From Prolixibacteraceae bacterium (GTDB lineage Bacteria > Bacteroidota > Bacteroidia > Bacteroidales > Prolixibacteraceae), in NCBI GenBank assembly GCA_017998095.1, contig JAGODU010000052.1, forward strand, positions 1 through 25,294: DNA of 25,294 bases. Reading direction: 5' to 3'. Below the pieces are notes generated by a model. That model saw only the letters and a list, made by a program, of their open reading frames with translations, was not told where the DNA came from and made no database searches. A program made the translations under genes and the position numbers. Positions 1 to 7,591 of this stretch are shown here, piece by piece. Each line of letters begins with the position of its first letter. The first letter of the stretch is position 1.

Positions 1-630
1 TGCCATTTCACGGTAAGCTTTCTTAACCTCATCATCACTGGCTTCAGGATCAATTTCCAGTATTTTATATGCAGCATCTGCATTCTTGATAAACATTGCT
101 TTTATTGATTCGTAGTCTTGCTGGGATATACCCATTGAAACTCCGATATGAGCAATAATTTTATATTCTTCATTAGTAATTGTGCCGTCAGCATTGGCAA
201 TTCCAAAGAGGAAATGCATTAATTCAAGCCTTGAAGAATAATCCATATTTGCCCTTATCTGATGGCAGACATCAGTAACCGGAATGTTTTGCTGCAAGAG
301 ATCATAAAGTAATTTAATAGCCTCATTTGCAGATTGTAGACCGAAATTGCGGGTGAAAAATTCTTTAACGTAATTCAGTTCCGACTTCATTGTTTTGCCA
401 TCAGCCTTCATAATAGCAGCAACAAGAACAAGCAGGCTCATTGCATAGCCTCCTGTGGTCGGACGACCGGCCGTACTGTATGGATTGCCTTGTCCATAAG
501 GATTTTGAACTCCCTGCCCGGAAGAAGCAGCATCGAAAGCTGATCCCAACATAAAACCTAAGATTGCACCAATAGGACCAAGTGTAAAAGCACCAAGACC
601 TGCTCCAATCCATTTACCGAACTTTGCCAT
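1..630 (-). CDS. TerB/DnaJ-domain (DjlA-like) protein, 3' end outside window
   Basis: Reading down from the ATG at 630-628, the frame stays open for all 210 codons to the window edge, so the C-terminus is missing. Seen: a glycine-rich hydrophobic N-terminus (about residues 7-33, GAGLGAF...GAILGFMLGSAF), able to act as a glycine-zipper membrane segment; a Gly/Pro/Tyr linker (35-62); a TerB-like helical domain (about 63-175) with the two motif-like stretches KADGKTMKSEL and NADGTITNEEY; then the start of a J domain at about 188 (YKILEIDPEASDDEVKKAYR). The J-domain HPD motif would lie beyond the edge. The order TerB then J is that of DjlA-type co-chaperones, which stimulate DnaK ATPase; that role is inferred from the family. 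Its ATG overlaps the coaE stop by one base (TAATG), so translation is probably coupled to coaE. Confidence 0.88.
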   Translation of the reverse strand, partial: MAKFGKWIGAGLGAFTLGPIGAILGFMLGSAFDAASSGQGVQNPYGQGNPYSTAGRPTTGGYAMSLLVLVAAIMKADGKTMKSELNYVKEFFTRNFGLQSANEAIKLLYDLLQQNIPVTDVCHQIRANMDYSSRLELMHFLFGIANADGTITNEEYKIIAHIGVSMGISQQDYESIKAMFIKNADAAYKILEIDPEASDDEVKKAYREMA

Positions 631-1211
631 TATGAAATAAGATTATTGTGAATTTTTAAAACTTGAGGTATAAGCATTTCTATATCATTGTTAACGATAA
701 CAAAATCAGACTTGCTGATTTTATAATCATCGCTTAATTGATTATTCATTCTTTCTATAACTTTTTCGCGAGAAACATTATCTCTTTCCATCACTCTTTT
801 AATTCTTAACTCTTCGGGAGCATAAACAGTAATAATTTTATCAAACAATTCAGATGCTCCTGATTCAAATACAATTGCTGCTTCCTGGATTACATACCTT
901 GTCGTTTGTTTTTCTGACCATTTATAGAAGCTATTACGAACCGCAGGATGAACAATTCCATTAATTTTAAGTAGTGCAATATTATCATTGAAAATTAAAT
1001 CTGCCAATTTTTTTCGGTGAATGTCACCATTTGGCAAGTAAACTTCATTTCCAAAGGCAGAAATAATATTATTCTTAACATCAGGGTCTTTCTTCATTAA
1101 TCTGTTTGCTTCGGAGTCGGCATTAAAAACAGGTATGCCTAAATTTGAAAAAATCCTGCATACTATAGATTTACCGGAACCAATACCACCAGTGATAGCA
1201 ACCTTAAGCAT
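630..1211 (-). CDS. coaE: dephospho-CoA kinase
   Basis: Last enzyme of coenzyme A synthesis: ATP-dependent phosphorylation of the 3'-hydroxyl of dephospho-CoA, in the cytoplasm. The 193-residue protein (family about 200) starts MLKVAITGGIGSGKS, with the P-loop at residues 8-15. It also has the family's NADSEANRL segment (usually DAD), HPAVR, the lid stretch with RVMERDNVS, and the end pattern RMNNQLSDDYKISKSDFVIVNN. A longer reading from an ATG at 1238 would add nine residues and overlap the ybbR-like gene. The start at 1211 is chosen because it lies one base after the ybbR-like stop (TAA-T-ATG) and puts the P-loop at the usual distance from the N-terminus. The stop overlaps the next gene's ATG by one base. 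Confidence 0.95.
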   Translation of the reverse strand: MLKVAITGGIGSGKSIVCRIFSNLGIPVFNADSEANRLMKKDPDVKNNIISAFGNEVYLPNGDIHRKKLADLIFNDNIALLKINGIVHPAVRNSFYKWSEKQTTRYVIQEAAIVFESGASELFDKIITVYAPEELRIKRVMERDNVSREKVIERMNNQLSDDYKISKSDFVIVNNDIEMLIPQVLKIHNNLIS

Positions 1212-1212
1212 A

Positions 1213-2199
1213 TTATTTCCTTTCGATGATAAATTCAACAGAAGAAGGCTGATATTTAATGATTCTAACGTTAGGAGGAGTTTTTAATACTTTAACGGGA
1301 ATTTGACGAGAATCAGGTTTAATATCGTTGTAATCAATGCTTATTTGAAAATCAGAAGGTGAAATGTTTTTAAACTGGTTTAGGGCAATAATGCAATTCA
1401 GTTCAACTTTACCCGGAAAAGTTACAATATTAACACTATCTGGGACATTCAGTTTAGTAACACTTACCTTTTCAATATATTCAGTATATTGAGATACAGG
1501 TATTTCAACCTGTACTTTTTCAGGAGTCACATCCAGATCCTCATAAATTTTCAGAGAAATATTCTTTTTAAATGAACTGTTAAGCCGACCGGTTTTGATA
1601 TCCTCAGTATAAATATACTTTAAAGTATCCAATACAGAAGATGGACCTGTAACTGTTACACTTTGAGGAGTAAACTTAATAGAATCGGACATAAAGTATT
1701 GATTATCAAATTCAGTAGTTATGTTTGATGCTACTTTTACTTTTTTCCCTATGACATTATCGAATGAAAAACGAATAGTGTCGGGGTATAAATCTAAAAT
1801 AGAAATATCGGCATCGAGCTGATCAGTAATCTGATAAATGTATTCATCGGGCAGGATAATTAAATCACCCTGGATTTGATTATCGAATTTGCTGTTAGTG
1901 AAAGATTTGATATTGAAATTCACCGGATAAATGGATGCATTTATTTTATAGCGGAGAAGTGTGAATCCCCGGGCTTTTATTTTTGCTCTGAGTTTAGAAG
2001 GAGGAGTTGATATAAGGTTTTTGTTTTTGGGGAAATTAGTAAACTGAACAGGAATCATTACATAATTCTCGTATTGCTTTTCCATTGCATTGATGAACCA
2101 TAAAGAAGCAGCAATAAAAAGGCAAATCATAAAAATAAAAGGTCTGTTATTTTCTTTAAGTTTAGATTTAATCTGATTATGTAAGCTTTTACCTGACAT
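1213..2199 (-). CDS. YbbR-like (CdaR-type) membrane-anchored protein
   Basis: A 328-residue protein with a basic N-terminus, one membrane segment at about residues 20-38 (RPFIFMICLFIAASLWFINA) and an extracytoplasmic beta-rich body of repeated YbbR-like units. Recurring strand pairs such as PPSKLRAKIKARGF and PQSVTVTGPSSVLDTL are typical of these repeats, in which a phrase like 'v.v.G.....l' recurs. In Firmicutes the YbbR protein CdaR modulates a diadenylate cyclase; here no cyclase is beside it. In Bacteroidetes this gene usually sits between yajC and coaE, as here, and its function is not established. A possible -7 element (TACCTTTA on the minus strand, 2227-2234, one mismatch to TAnnTTTG) lies upstream, which would give it a promoter after the yajC terminator; this is a weak call. 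Confidence 0.85.
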   Translation of the reverse strand: MSGKSLHNQIKSKLKENNRPFIFMICLFIAASLWFINAMEKQYENYVMIPVQFTNFPKNKNLISTPPSKLRAKIKARGFTLLRYKINASIYPVNFNIKSFTNSKFDNQIQGDLIILPDEYIYQITDQLDADISILDLYPDTIRFSFDNVIGKKVKVASNITTEFDNQYFMSDSIKFTPQSVTVTGPSSVLDTLKYIYTEDIKTGRLNSSFKKNISLKIYEDLDVTPEKVQVEIPVSQYTEYIEKVSVTKLNVPDSVNIVTFPGKVELNCIIALNQFKNISPSDFQISIDYNDIKPDSRQIPVKVLKTPPNVRIIKYQPSSVEFIIERK

Positions 2200-2275
2200 G
2201 AAGTTTGTTAGTCGTAATAAACGGTGTAAAGGTAATAAAATGAAGTCAGATTTTATTATTGAGCATGCTTATAAT

Positions 2276-2321
2276 AAAAAATGTCATTCCGGAATTAATA
2301 ATTAATACCAAAATGACATTT
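2276..2321 (-). terminator. Rho-independent terminator after yajC
   Basis: Read on the minus strand, AAATGTCATTTTGG pairs with CCGGAATGACATTT, a 14-bp stem including two G-U pairs, around a 15-nt AT loop. Six Ts follow (2281-2276). The wobble pairs exist only in minus-strand RNA, and the T-run lies on the same side, so the signal belongs to yajC, whose stop is 26 bases upstream. It separates yajC from the ybbR-like gene. Confidence 0.7.
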
Positions 2322-2346
2322 AATGAAAACCAAGGATTATAAGTCC

Positions 2347-2685
2347 TTATTTCTGTGGCTGTTGTAAGTCGGTTGGGTCTTTTATAACGCTACCTTTATC
2401 AACAGTTAATTTAGTATTTTCATCTACTTGTAAAACAACAGTAGTATCAGTAGTGTTAACGATTTTACCATAAATACCACCGGTTGTAATAACTTTATCT
2501 CCCTTTTGAAGAGATTCGCGGAACTTTTTCAATTCTTTCTGACGTTTAGCCTGTGGTCTGATCATGAAGATCCAGAAGATAACTAGGATAAGGATTAAAG
2601 GTAAGAACATTCCCAGCGGGCTTTGCGCTTGACCTCCTTCTGCAGGCTGAGGACTAGCCATTAAAATGATATACAATAAGTTCAT
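2347..2685 (-). CDS. yajC: preprotein translocase accessory subunit YajC
   Basis: A 112-residue small membrane protein, partner of SecD/SecF in the Sec holotranslocon. Seen: a short N-terminal segment with a Gly/Gln/Pro linker, a single membrane span at about residues 26-43 (MFLPLILILVIFWIFMIRPQ), then the family signature RPQAKRQKE and the cytoplasmic KGDKVITTGGIYGKIV. It ends in a short beta domain. Length is normal for the family (about 110). It has its own strong promoter (2810-2840) and terminator (2276-2321), so it can be expressed apart from nusB and the ybbR-like gene even though all lie on one strand. A start at the ninth codon (MASPQP) cannot be excluded. Confidence 0.95.
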   Translation of the reverse strand: MNLLYIILMASPQPAEGGQAQSPLGMFLPLILILVIFWIFMIRPQAKRQKELKKFRESLQKGDKVITTGGIYGKIVNTTDTTVVLQVDENTKLTVDKGSVIKDPTDLQQPQK

Positions 2686-2809
2686 GTTGTAATTATTAAA
2701 TTGTTTATTTTATACTTGATTATTTATTTTATATATAAGACATCAATCTTGTTTTCTCAATTATAGTGAATTAAAATCAAATATCGATTTTCTACATTCA
2801 CTTAAATAT

Positions 2810-2840
2810 CAAAAATAGATATTAATTAATTTATTACAAA
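2810..2840 (-). promoter_or_regulatory. Bacteroidetes-type promoter for yajC
   Basis: On the minus strand TTTG (2840-2837), exactly 19 bp, then TATTTTTG (2817-2810). This is a full match to the sigma-70-type consensus of Bacteroidetes, TTTG-N19-TAnnTTTG. Transcription would start near 2803 and leave a leader of about 118 nt before the yajC ATG at 2685. The TTTG box sits inside the interrupted palindrome ATTACA-N6-TGTAAT (2833-2850). Confidence 0.7.
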
Positions 2841-2854
2841 TATATGTAATTAAA

Positions 2855-3808
2855 TCAATCAGTTTCTCCGATTAATCCTCTTCCGGTTTTAGACACTTTT
2901 CCTTCGTCTTTCAGACTTTTCAAAATTTTATCCATAATACCGTTTATGAAAGTCTGACTTTTAGAAGTGCTGTAATATCTGGCAAGATCAATATATTCAT
3001 TCAAAGAAACCTTAGTAGGTATAGAAGGGAAGTACAAGAATTCACAAAGGGCAAGTTCCATAATCAGTACATCGATAAATGCAACTCTTTCAAGATCCCA
3101 GTTTCTAAGATGTTTTTTAATTATTTCGCGGTGTTCTTCAGCATTGAGGACAGCCTTTCTGAAAAGATTCCTGGCAAATTCCCTATCTTCTTCATCCTTA
3201 AATAAAGGCATAAGCCCTTTAGAGTCAGTCGTTAAAGGTTTGAATTTGCTAATAGTTTTGATGATCATACCAACAACAAATTCAACATCATCATTCCAAT
3301 AGATACTTAATTCTTCAAGAATCAGATAAAGATCATCTTCAACAGCAAGGATATTTGTAAGGAAGAACTCTATAATTTCTCTGTCTTCAACGATAGTACT
3401 GTCAGTTGCAGACATATATTTTTGGTACTGATCAGACTCAGTAAGCTGAGTATAAAGTTTTTTAATAAGTTCAGGATAATTTATCCATGTCAGTTTTGAC
3501 TTTTCAAGATATGAATTCAGGGAATTATTTTCAGAAAGTTTAACAAGAATCTGATTATTGACTAACCTCATATTAGGATTAAGGTCTTCCCGTGTAGGCA
3601 TCTTCTTATTTTTATTCAGTTCAATACGATTAAGAGCAAAATTCCTTAATTCGACAAGCATCTGTAATAGAAGATGATAAAGGTCGTAAGATTTGTTAAT
3701 ACTGTAAAATAATTCTTTTTCGGCAAGATTAATTGTCTGGTCCGGGGATGAATGGAATGCATATAATGATTGCATTACCTTGATTCTGATTATACGTCGA
3801 CTTATCAT
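2855..3808 (-). CDS. nusB: transcription antitermination factor NusB (long form)
   Basis: NusB binds boxA RNA with NusE (ribosomal protein S10) and supports antitermination of rRNA transcription. The start MISRRIIRIKVMQSLYAF is the family's RNA-binding N-terminus. The C-terminal half (about residues 165-305) holds the all-helical core, with NWDLERVAFIDVLIMELALCEFL, IPTKVSLNEYIDLARYYSTSKSQTFINGIMD and the end RGLIGETD. At 317 residues it is about twice the length of E. coli NusB; the extra mass is a helical insertion between about residues 40 and 160. Long NusB proteins of this kind are usual in Bacteroidetes. A -7 box (3835-3842) lies 27 bases before the ATG. Confidence 0.93.
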   Translation of the reverse strand: MISRRIIRIKVMQSLYAFHSSPDQTINLAEKELFYSINKSYDLYHLLLQMLVELRNFALNRIELNKNKKMPTREDLNPNMRLVNNQILVKLSENNSLNSYLEKSKLTWINYPELIKKLYTQLTESDQYQKYMSATDSTIVEDREIIEFFLTNILAVEDDLYLILEELSIYWNDDVEFVVGMIIKTISKFKPLTTDSKGLMPLFKDEEDREFARNLFRKAVLNAEEHREIIKKHLRNWDLERVAFIDVLIMELALCEFLYFPSIPTKVSLNEYIDLARYYSTSKSQTFINGIMDKILKSLKDEGKVSKTGRGLIGETD

Positions 3809-3834
3809 TAAAAAGAACTGGTTTTATTCTTCAG

Positions 3835-3842
3835 CAAAATTA
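3835..3842 (-). promoter_or_regulatory. probable -7 box of nusB promoter
   Basis: TAATTTTG on the minus strand matches TAnnTTTG. A TTT-rich stretch lies about 18-19 bp upstream, so the -33 box is only approximate. The distance to the nusB ATG (3808-3806) is suitable for a short leader. Confidence 0.45.
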
Positions 3843-3897
3843 TACAATTTTTACATTAGAAAACTACAGTTTTTGCGATAGAGCATCTTTTTAACAT

Positions 3898-4611
3898 TTA
3901 ATTGATTTTATCATTAATATTCTCTTGTGAGAATTCTTCATCAGCAACCGGGGTTTCATCATCGTCGTCAGGTTCATCTTCCCATTCAAATTTCTGACGA
4001 GGGGGTCCGTATTTATAAAATAGTAAGGCAAGTACAGTACCGGAGATAGCACCCATAAGGTGTCCGTCCCAGGAGATTTTTGGATCAAAAGGGAAAATTC
4101 CCCATATGAAACTTCCATACAGAAAAGTGACAATCAGTGAAATAGTAAGCAAACGGAGGTCTTGCCGTAAAACACCTGACAGGAACAGAAAAGCAGTAAG
4201 ACCGTATATTATTCCGCTGGCGCCAATATGCCATGCTTCGCGGCCTCCAAGCCATAAAAGTACACCGGAGAGGAAATAATTAATAATAAATATCCTGAGG
4301 GCCATTTTTCTGTAGAAGAAAAAGAGGGCAGTAGCCAGAACAAAGAATGATGCTGTATTGCCTGAAAGATGTCCAAAATTACTATGAATCAACGGGGAAG
4401 TAAGGATTCCTATTAATCCTTCAAAATTTCGGGGATAAACGCCTAATTTAACAAAGCTTACATCTGAGAATATTTCAACAATTTTTATAAGCCAGATTAT
4501 TAAGACAAATAAAGATGGTACAACAAGACTATATTTGAAAATTTTCTTTTCAAGTTGGACTATTTCCGGAGAAACAGGTTGTGGGTAATATCTAAAGGTC
4601 AGTCTTCCCAT
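3898..4611 (-). CDS. rhomboid-family intramembrane serine protease
   Basis: Polytopic membrane protease that cleaves transmembrane helices. In the 237-residue protein the hallmarks are in order: HSNFGHLSGN (about residues 76-85, the family's HxxxxHxxxN with the oxyanion Asn85), GASG with the catalytic Ser132, and SWDGHLMGAISG with the catalytic His184. About six hydrophobic segments span 28-200. The C-terminus (about 208-235) is an unusual, very acidic cytoplasmic tail (EDEPDDDDETP). The gene overlaps the end of the threonine aldolase gene by 20 bp, so the two are probably co-transcribed. The substrate cannot be told from the sequence. Confidence 0.92.
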   Translation of the reverse strand: MGRLTFRYYPQPVSPEIVQLEKKIFKYSLVVPSLFVLIIWLIKIVEIFSDVSFVKLGVYPRNFEGLIGILTSPLIHSNFGHLSGNTASFFVLATALFFFYRKMALRIFIINYFLSGVLLWLGGREAWHIGASGIIYGLTAFLFLSGVLRQDLRLLTISLIVTFLYGSFIWGIFPFDPKISWDGHLMGAISGTVLALLFYKYGPPRQKFEWEDEPDDDDETPVADEEFSQENINDKIN

Positions 4612-5632
4612 TCAGTAGTTTTTCAAGGTAAGAGCAGAAACCATTAATATCATCTTCAGTTGTATCGAAAGAAGTCATCCAGCGGACTTCATGTTTACTT
4701 TCGTCCCAGGGATAGAAGAAGTATTTCTCTTGAAGCAGATTACTTATTTTATCATCCAGAATGGCAAATACTCCATTTGCCTGGACTTTTTGAGTAACGG
4801 TAATACCAAGACTTTTGATTTTTTCTTCAAGCATTCCGGCCATTTTATTAGAGTGGGCAGCATTTTTTTCCCAAAGCCTGTTTTCCAGATATTCAATAAA
4901 CTGAGCAGAGATAAACCTCATCTTAGAGTAAAGCTGGGCAGATTGTTTTCTGAAATATTTAGCATTTTTGGAAAGACTTTTATTGAAGAAAATAACAGCT
5001 TCGCCAAACATCATTCCGTTTTTAGTGCCACCGAATGAAATAACATCAACCCCGACATCTTTAGTAAAAGCTTTGAATTCAAGGCCTAAGCTTACAGCTG
5101 CATTGGCAATTCTGGCACCATCAAGATGTACATACATATTATGCTTGTGAGCGAGATCACATATAGATTTTATTTCGTCGACAGAGTACAGTGTACCAAG
5201 TTCGGTAACCTGTGAAATAGAAATAAGTCCGGGTTGAGAATGGTGTTCGAAATCGAATCCATGAAGATGAGGAATAATCAGTTCCGGGGTTAGTTTGCCA
5301 TCAGGAGTATCAACAGGAATAATTTTACAGCCGGAAGCTTTTTCAGGGGCACCGCATTCATCAACCATTATATGAGCTGATGATGGAGTGATTATAGAAT
5401 TGAAAGAGTTGGAAAGGGTAGTGATTGATAATACATTAGCTCCTGTTCCATTAAAGACAAAGTAAATATCGCAGTCATCACCAAAGTATTTATGGAAAGC
5501 AGACTTACATTTTTCAGTATAAATATCATCGCCATAGCCTATTACGTGGCCTGAGTTTGCATTTTCTATAGCTTTCAGTATATCAGGATGGACACCTGAA
5601 TTATTGTCGCTGGCAAAACCTCTTGGATTCAT
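4592..5632 (-). CDS. ltaE: low-specificity L-threonine aldolase
   Basis: PLP enzyme cleaving L-threonine or allo-threonine to glycine and acetaldehyde. The 346-residue length is typical. Seen: the N-terminal FASDNNSGVHPDI, the YGDD motif, NGTGAN (phosphate-binding region), SAHIMVDECGAPE with the His87 that stacks on the cofactor, HLDGARIANA (Asp171, Arg174) and SFGGTKNG with the PLP lysine Lys204. The closely related beta-eliminating lyase family shares part of this pattern, but the TKNG lysine and HLDGAR point to threonine aldolase. It is the first gene of the minus-strand block and overlaps the rhomboid gene by 20 bp. Confidence 0.92.
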   Translation of the reverse strand: MNPRGFASDNNSGVHPDILKAIENANSGHVIGYGDDIYTEKCKSAFHKYFGDDCDIYFVFNGTGANVLSITTLSNSFNSIITPSSAHIMVDECGAPEKASGCKIIPVDTPDGKLTPELIIPHLHGFDFEHHSQPGLISISQVTELGTLYSVDEIKSICDLAHKHNMYVHLDGARIANAAVSLGLEFKAFTKDVGVDVISFGGTKNGMMFGEAVIFFNKSLSKNAKYFRKQSAQLYSKMRFISAQFIEYLENRLWEKNAAHSNKMAGMLEEKIKSLGITVTQKVQANGVFAILDDKISNLLQEKYFFYPWDESKHEVRWMTSFDTTEDDINGFCSYLEKLLNGKTDL

Positions 5633-5847
5633 TTTTTAAAATTTAATATCTGTCAAATAAAGCTAAATATAATATTGGGAGATTTTAAAATCCTAAAATA
5701 TGAATTTTTATTAAAGCTTTAATTAAAATGGGATCAATAGTTTTAGTAAAATATCAGGAGAATTATTAATTAAATGTTGAAAAGTTAATAATCTATGGCA
5801 AGGATGTTAAGATTACAATCTTTATATTTGGAATCAATTAAAAGAAT
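5633..5847. promoter_or_regulatory. divergent intergenic region between ltaE and dnaX
   Basis: AT-rich stretch between two divergent starts. It holds a clear -7 box for dnaX (5823-5830) and no convincing full promoter for ltaE. No gene or stable hairpin was seen. Confidence 0.4.
5823..5830 (+). promoter_or_regulatory. probable -7 box of dnaX promoter
   Basis: TATATTTG matches TAnnTTTG, 17 bases before the dnaX ATG. No TTTG is found at the right distance upstream, so the leader would be very short and the -33 box weak. Confidence 0.45.
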
Positions 5848-6951
5848 ATGGAAGAGTTTATTGTATCTGCGCGAAAATACAGGCCTTCAACCTTTTTATC
5901 GGTTGTAGGACAGCAATCTATTACTGCAACTTTAAAGAATGCTGTTAAGAATAATCAGATGGCACATGCATATTTGTTTTGCGGACCGAGGGGAGTTGGC
6001 AAGACAACATGTGCAAGAATTTTCGCAAAGACAATCAACTGTAGCAATATCACTGAAGATTTTGAATCGTGTAACCAATGTGATTCGTGCTTATCATTCA
6101 ATGAAAACAGATCTTTTAATATACATGAGCTTGACGCAGCTTCAAATAACTCTGTTGATGATATTCGTCAGATAACTGATAAAGTGAGAATTCCGCCTCA
6201 GGTTGGAAGATACAGCGTGTATATAATCGATGAAGTTCATATGTTGTCCCAGAGTGCTTTCAATGCATTCCTGAAGACATTGGAAGAGCCGCCAAAACAT
6301 GCAATATTTATTTTAGCAACGACAGAAAAACATAAGATTCTGCCTACAATTTTATCTCGCTGTCAGATATTTGATTTTAATAGAATTAAGAACTCAGATA
6401 TTGCTGATCAAATAAAATTTGTGGCAGCGAAAGAAGGGATTCAAATAGAAGAAGCAGGGGTAAATATTATTGCTCAAAAGGCTGATGGTGCTATGCGTGA
6501 TGCACTTTCAATATTCGACCAGATTGTAAGTTTCTCGGGTAAAAATGTTACATATCAGGATGTTATATCAAACCTGAATGTTCTTGACTATGATTACTAC
6601 TTTAAACTTACAGATTGCTTTTTAAAATCAGAAATATCAGAATCACTGCTTATTTTCAATGAAATATTGGAAAATGGGTTTGATGGATTACATTTCATGA
6701 CAGGTTTGAATTCACATTTCAGGGATTTACTTGTTTGCAAGGATGCTTCAACAATTCAGCTTCTTGATGTAGGCAAGGAAGTGCAGGGAAAATATCAGAT
6801 TCAAGCAAACGAATGTGATTATGAATTTCTTGTAAGAGCAATAGAAATAGCCAATCAGTGTGATATAAACTACAAGACATCGCAAAACAAAAGGCTTTTG
6901 GTTGAGCTGGCTCTTATTAAAATTGGGCAGTTAAACCAAAAAAAAAAGTAG
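5848..6951 (+). CDS. dnaX: DNA polymerase III clamp-loader subunit, short (gamma-like) form of DnaX
   Basis: Zero-frame product of dnaX, 367 residues, ending at a TAG right after an A10-G run. It contains exactly the three AAA+ clamp-loader domains that open and load the sliding clamp. Seen: SARKYRPSTF at the N-terminus, Walker A GPRGVGKT (46-53), a zinc site with Cys65, Cys75, Cys78 and Cys81, Walker B YIIDEVHM (Asp128, Glu129), the SRC motif (170-172) with the arginine finger, sensor 2 GAMRDA (214-219), and the helical domain III to the end. The C-terminal polymerase- and helicase-binding part is absent but lies just downstream in the -1 frame. E. coli makes its gamma form in the same way. 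Confidence 0.88.
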   Translation: MEEFIVSARKYRPSTFLSVVGQQSITATLKNAVKNNQMAHAYLFCGPRGVGKTTCARIFAKTINCSNITEDFESCNQCDSCLSFNENRSFNIHELDAASNNSVDDIRQITDKVRIPPQVGRYSVYIIDEVHMLSQSAFNAFLKTLEEPPKHAIFILATTEKHKILPTILSRCQIFDFNRIKNSDIADQIKFVAAKEGIQIEEAGVNIIAQKADGAMRDALSIFDQIVSFSGKNVTYQDVISNLNVLDYDYYFKLTDCFLKSEISESLLIFNEILENGFDGLHFMTGLNSHFRDLLVCKDASTIQLLDVGKEVQGKYQIQANECDYEFLVRAIEIANQCDINYKTSQNKRLLVELALIKIGQLNQKKK

Positions 6952-7571
6952 AGACTGAATGGTCTGTTGAAAATGTAAAGATTGATCCGATCTTTAACAC
7001 ATCATTTTCAGGAAACAGAGAGACACAGAAGCCTGTTGATGAGCAGACTGTCAGGCCACCAGTACCAGCATCTAAATCCGCTCCGGTATTTAAGAAAAGG
7101 GAAGAGTTCAGCACGACATCAATTAGAGATGCATTAAACGGAAAGGTTGTTGACGATGAAAAGGATGAAGCAATACCTGCTGACTATGCAGCGAAGACTA
7201 ATGTAATAGATGAATTCTTTACTCAAATACAACTGGAAGAAGCCTGGAAGGAGTTTGCTGAAAAGTATTCAACCCAGGTACATTTATATAACACACTATC
7301 GAATAAGCCTGAATTACTCGATAAATACAAAGTAAAAATAACTGTAGAAAATTCTGTTCAAAATGATCAGATAAGGCTTTTGAAACCTGAAATAACAGGG
7401 TTTCTGACAAGGAGGTTAAAGAATTCATTAATAGATGTTAAAATAGAAATGATGGATGAAACTCCGGAGAATAAGCTATTGACAGATGATCAGAAATTAC
7501 AGGCGATGATGAAAAAAAATCCATCATTATTAAAAATGAGAAATCTTTTTAACCTTGATTTCAATAGTTGA
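5848..7571 (+). CDS. dnaX: DNA polymerase III subunit tau (frameshift product of dnaX)
   Basis: Read by shifting into the -1 frame at the A10-G run: codons 5848-6948, then from 6948 (GTA GAG ACT...) to the TGA at 7569-7571, giving about 574 residues. The -1 frame is open over 207 codons. It encodes a hydrophilic Pro/Lys/Glu linker (VETEWSVENVKID..., then APVFKKREEF), followed by a compact C-terminal domain from about IDEFFTQIQLEEAWKEFAEKY to the end (LLTDDQKLQAMMKKNPSLLKMRNLFNLDF). From memory of the family, that end is typical of Bacteroidetes DnaX. The codons 6948-7571 have no start codon near their beginning, so this part can be made only through a shift. A homopolymer sequencing error (A11 in truth) would give the same long protein without recoding. 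Confidence 0.82.
6938..6965 (+). promoter_or_regulatory. dnaX -1 frameshift / transcriptional slippage site
   Basis: Ten As then G (6938-6948). The last seven bases, in zero-frame phase A_AAA_AAG (6942-6948), are the same heptamer as in E. coli dnaX, and TAG follows at once (6949-6951). A small hairpin, AGACT (6952-6956) with GGTCT (6961-6965) and a 4-nt loop, begins four bases after the heptamer. No good Shine-Dalgarno stimulator is seen upstream. Ten As are also long enough for RNA polymerase slippage, the mechanism known for Thermus thermophilus dnaX. Confidence 0.75.
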
Positions 7572-7591
7572 TTAATCTTTTTTTAAGAAGA

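Noticed and set aside
401..613. Minus-strand open frame of 70 residues (MDWSRSWCF...)
   Set aside because: It lies in another frame of the TerB/J-domain gene, which is open through the whole interval and has recognisable domains; the short frame is rich in Trp/Cys/Ser and looks like no protein.
1212..1238. Nine-residue N-terminal extension of CoaE
   Set aside because: It overlaps the ybbR-like gene and pushes the P-loop away from the usual position; the ATG one base after that gene's stop is better.
2833..2850. ATTACAAATATATGTAAT as another XRE operator
   Set aside because: The arms match (TTACA/TGTAA), but the spacer is six bases, not two, so a dimer would face a different geometry; it is kept only as a remark in the yajC promoter.
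4691..5150. Plus-strand frames of 115 and 60 residues opposite ltaE
   Set aside because: They are antisense shadows of a gene with all threonine aldolase motifs.
7380..7571. Independent 63-residue gene
   Set aside because: It is only the last part of the -1 frame of dnaX, open from 6948 onward, and its sequence fits the DnaX C-terminus.
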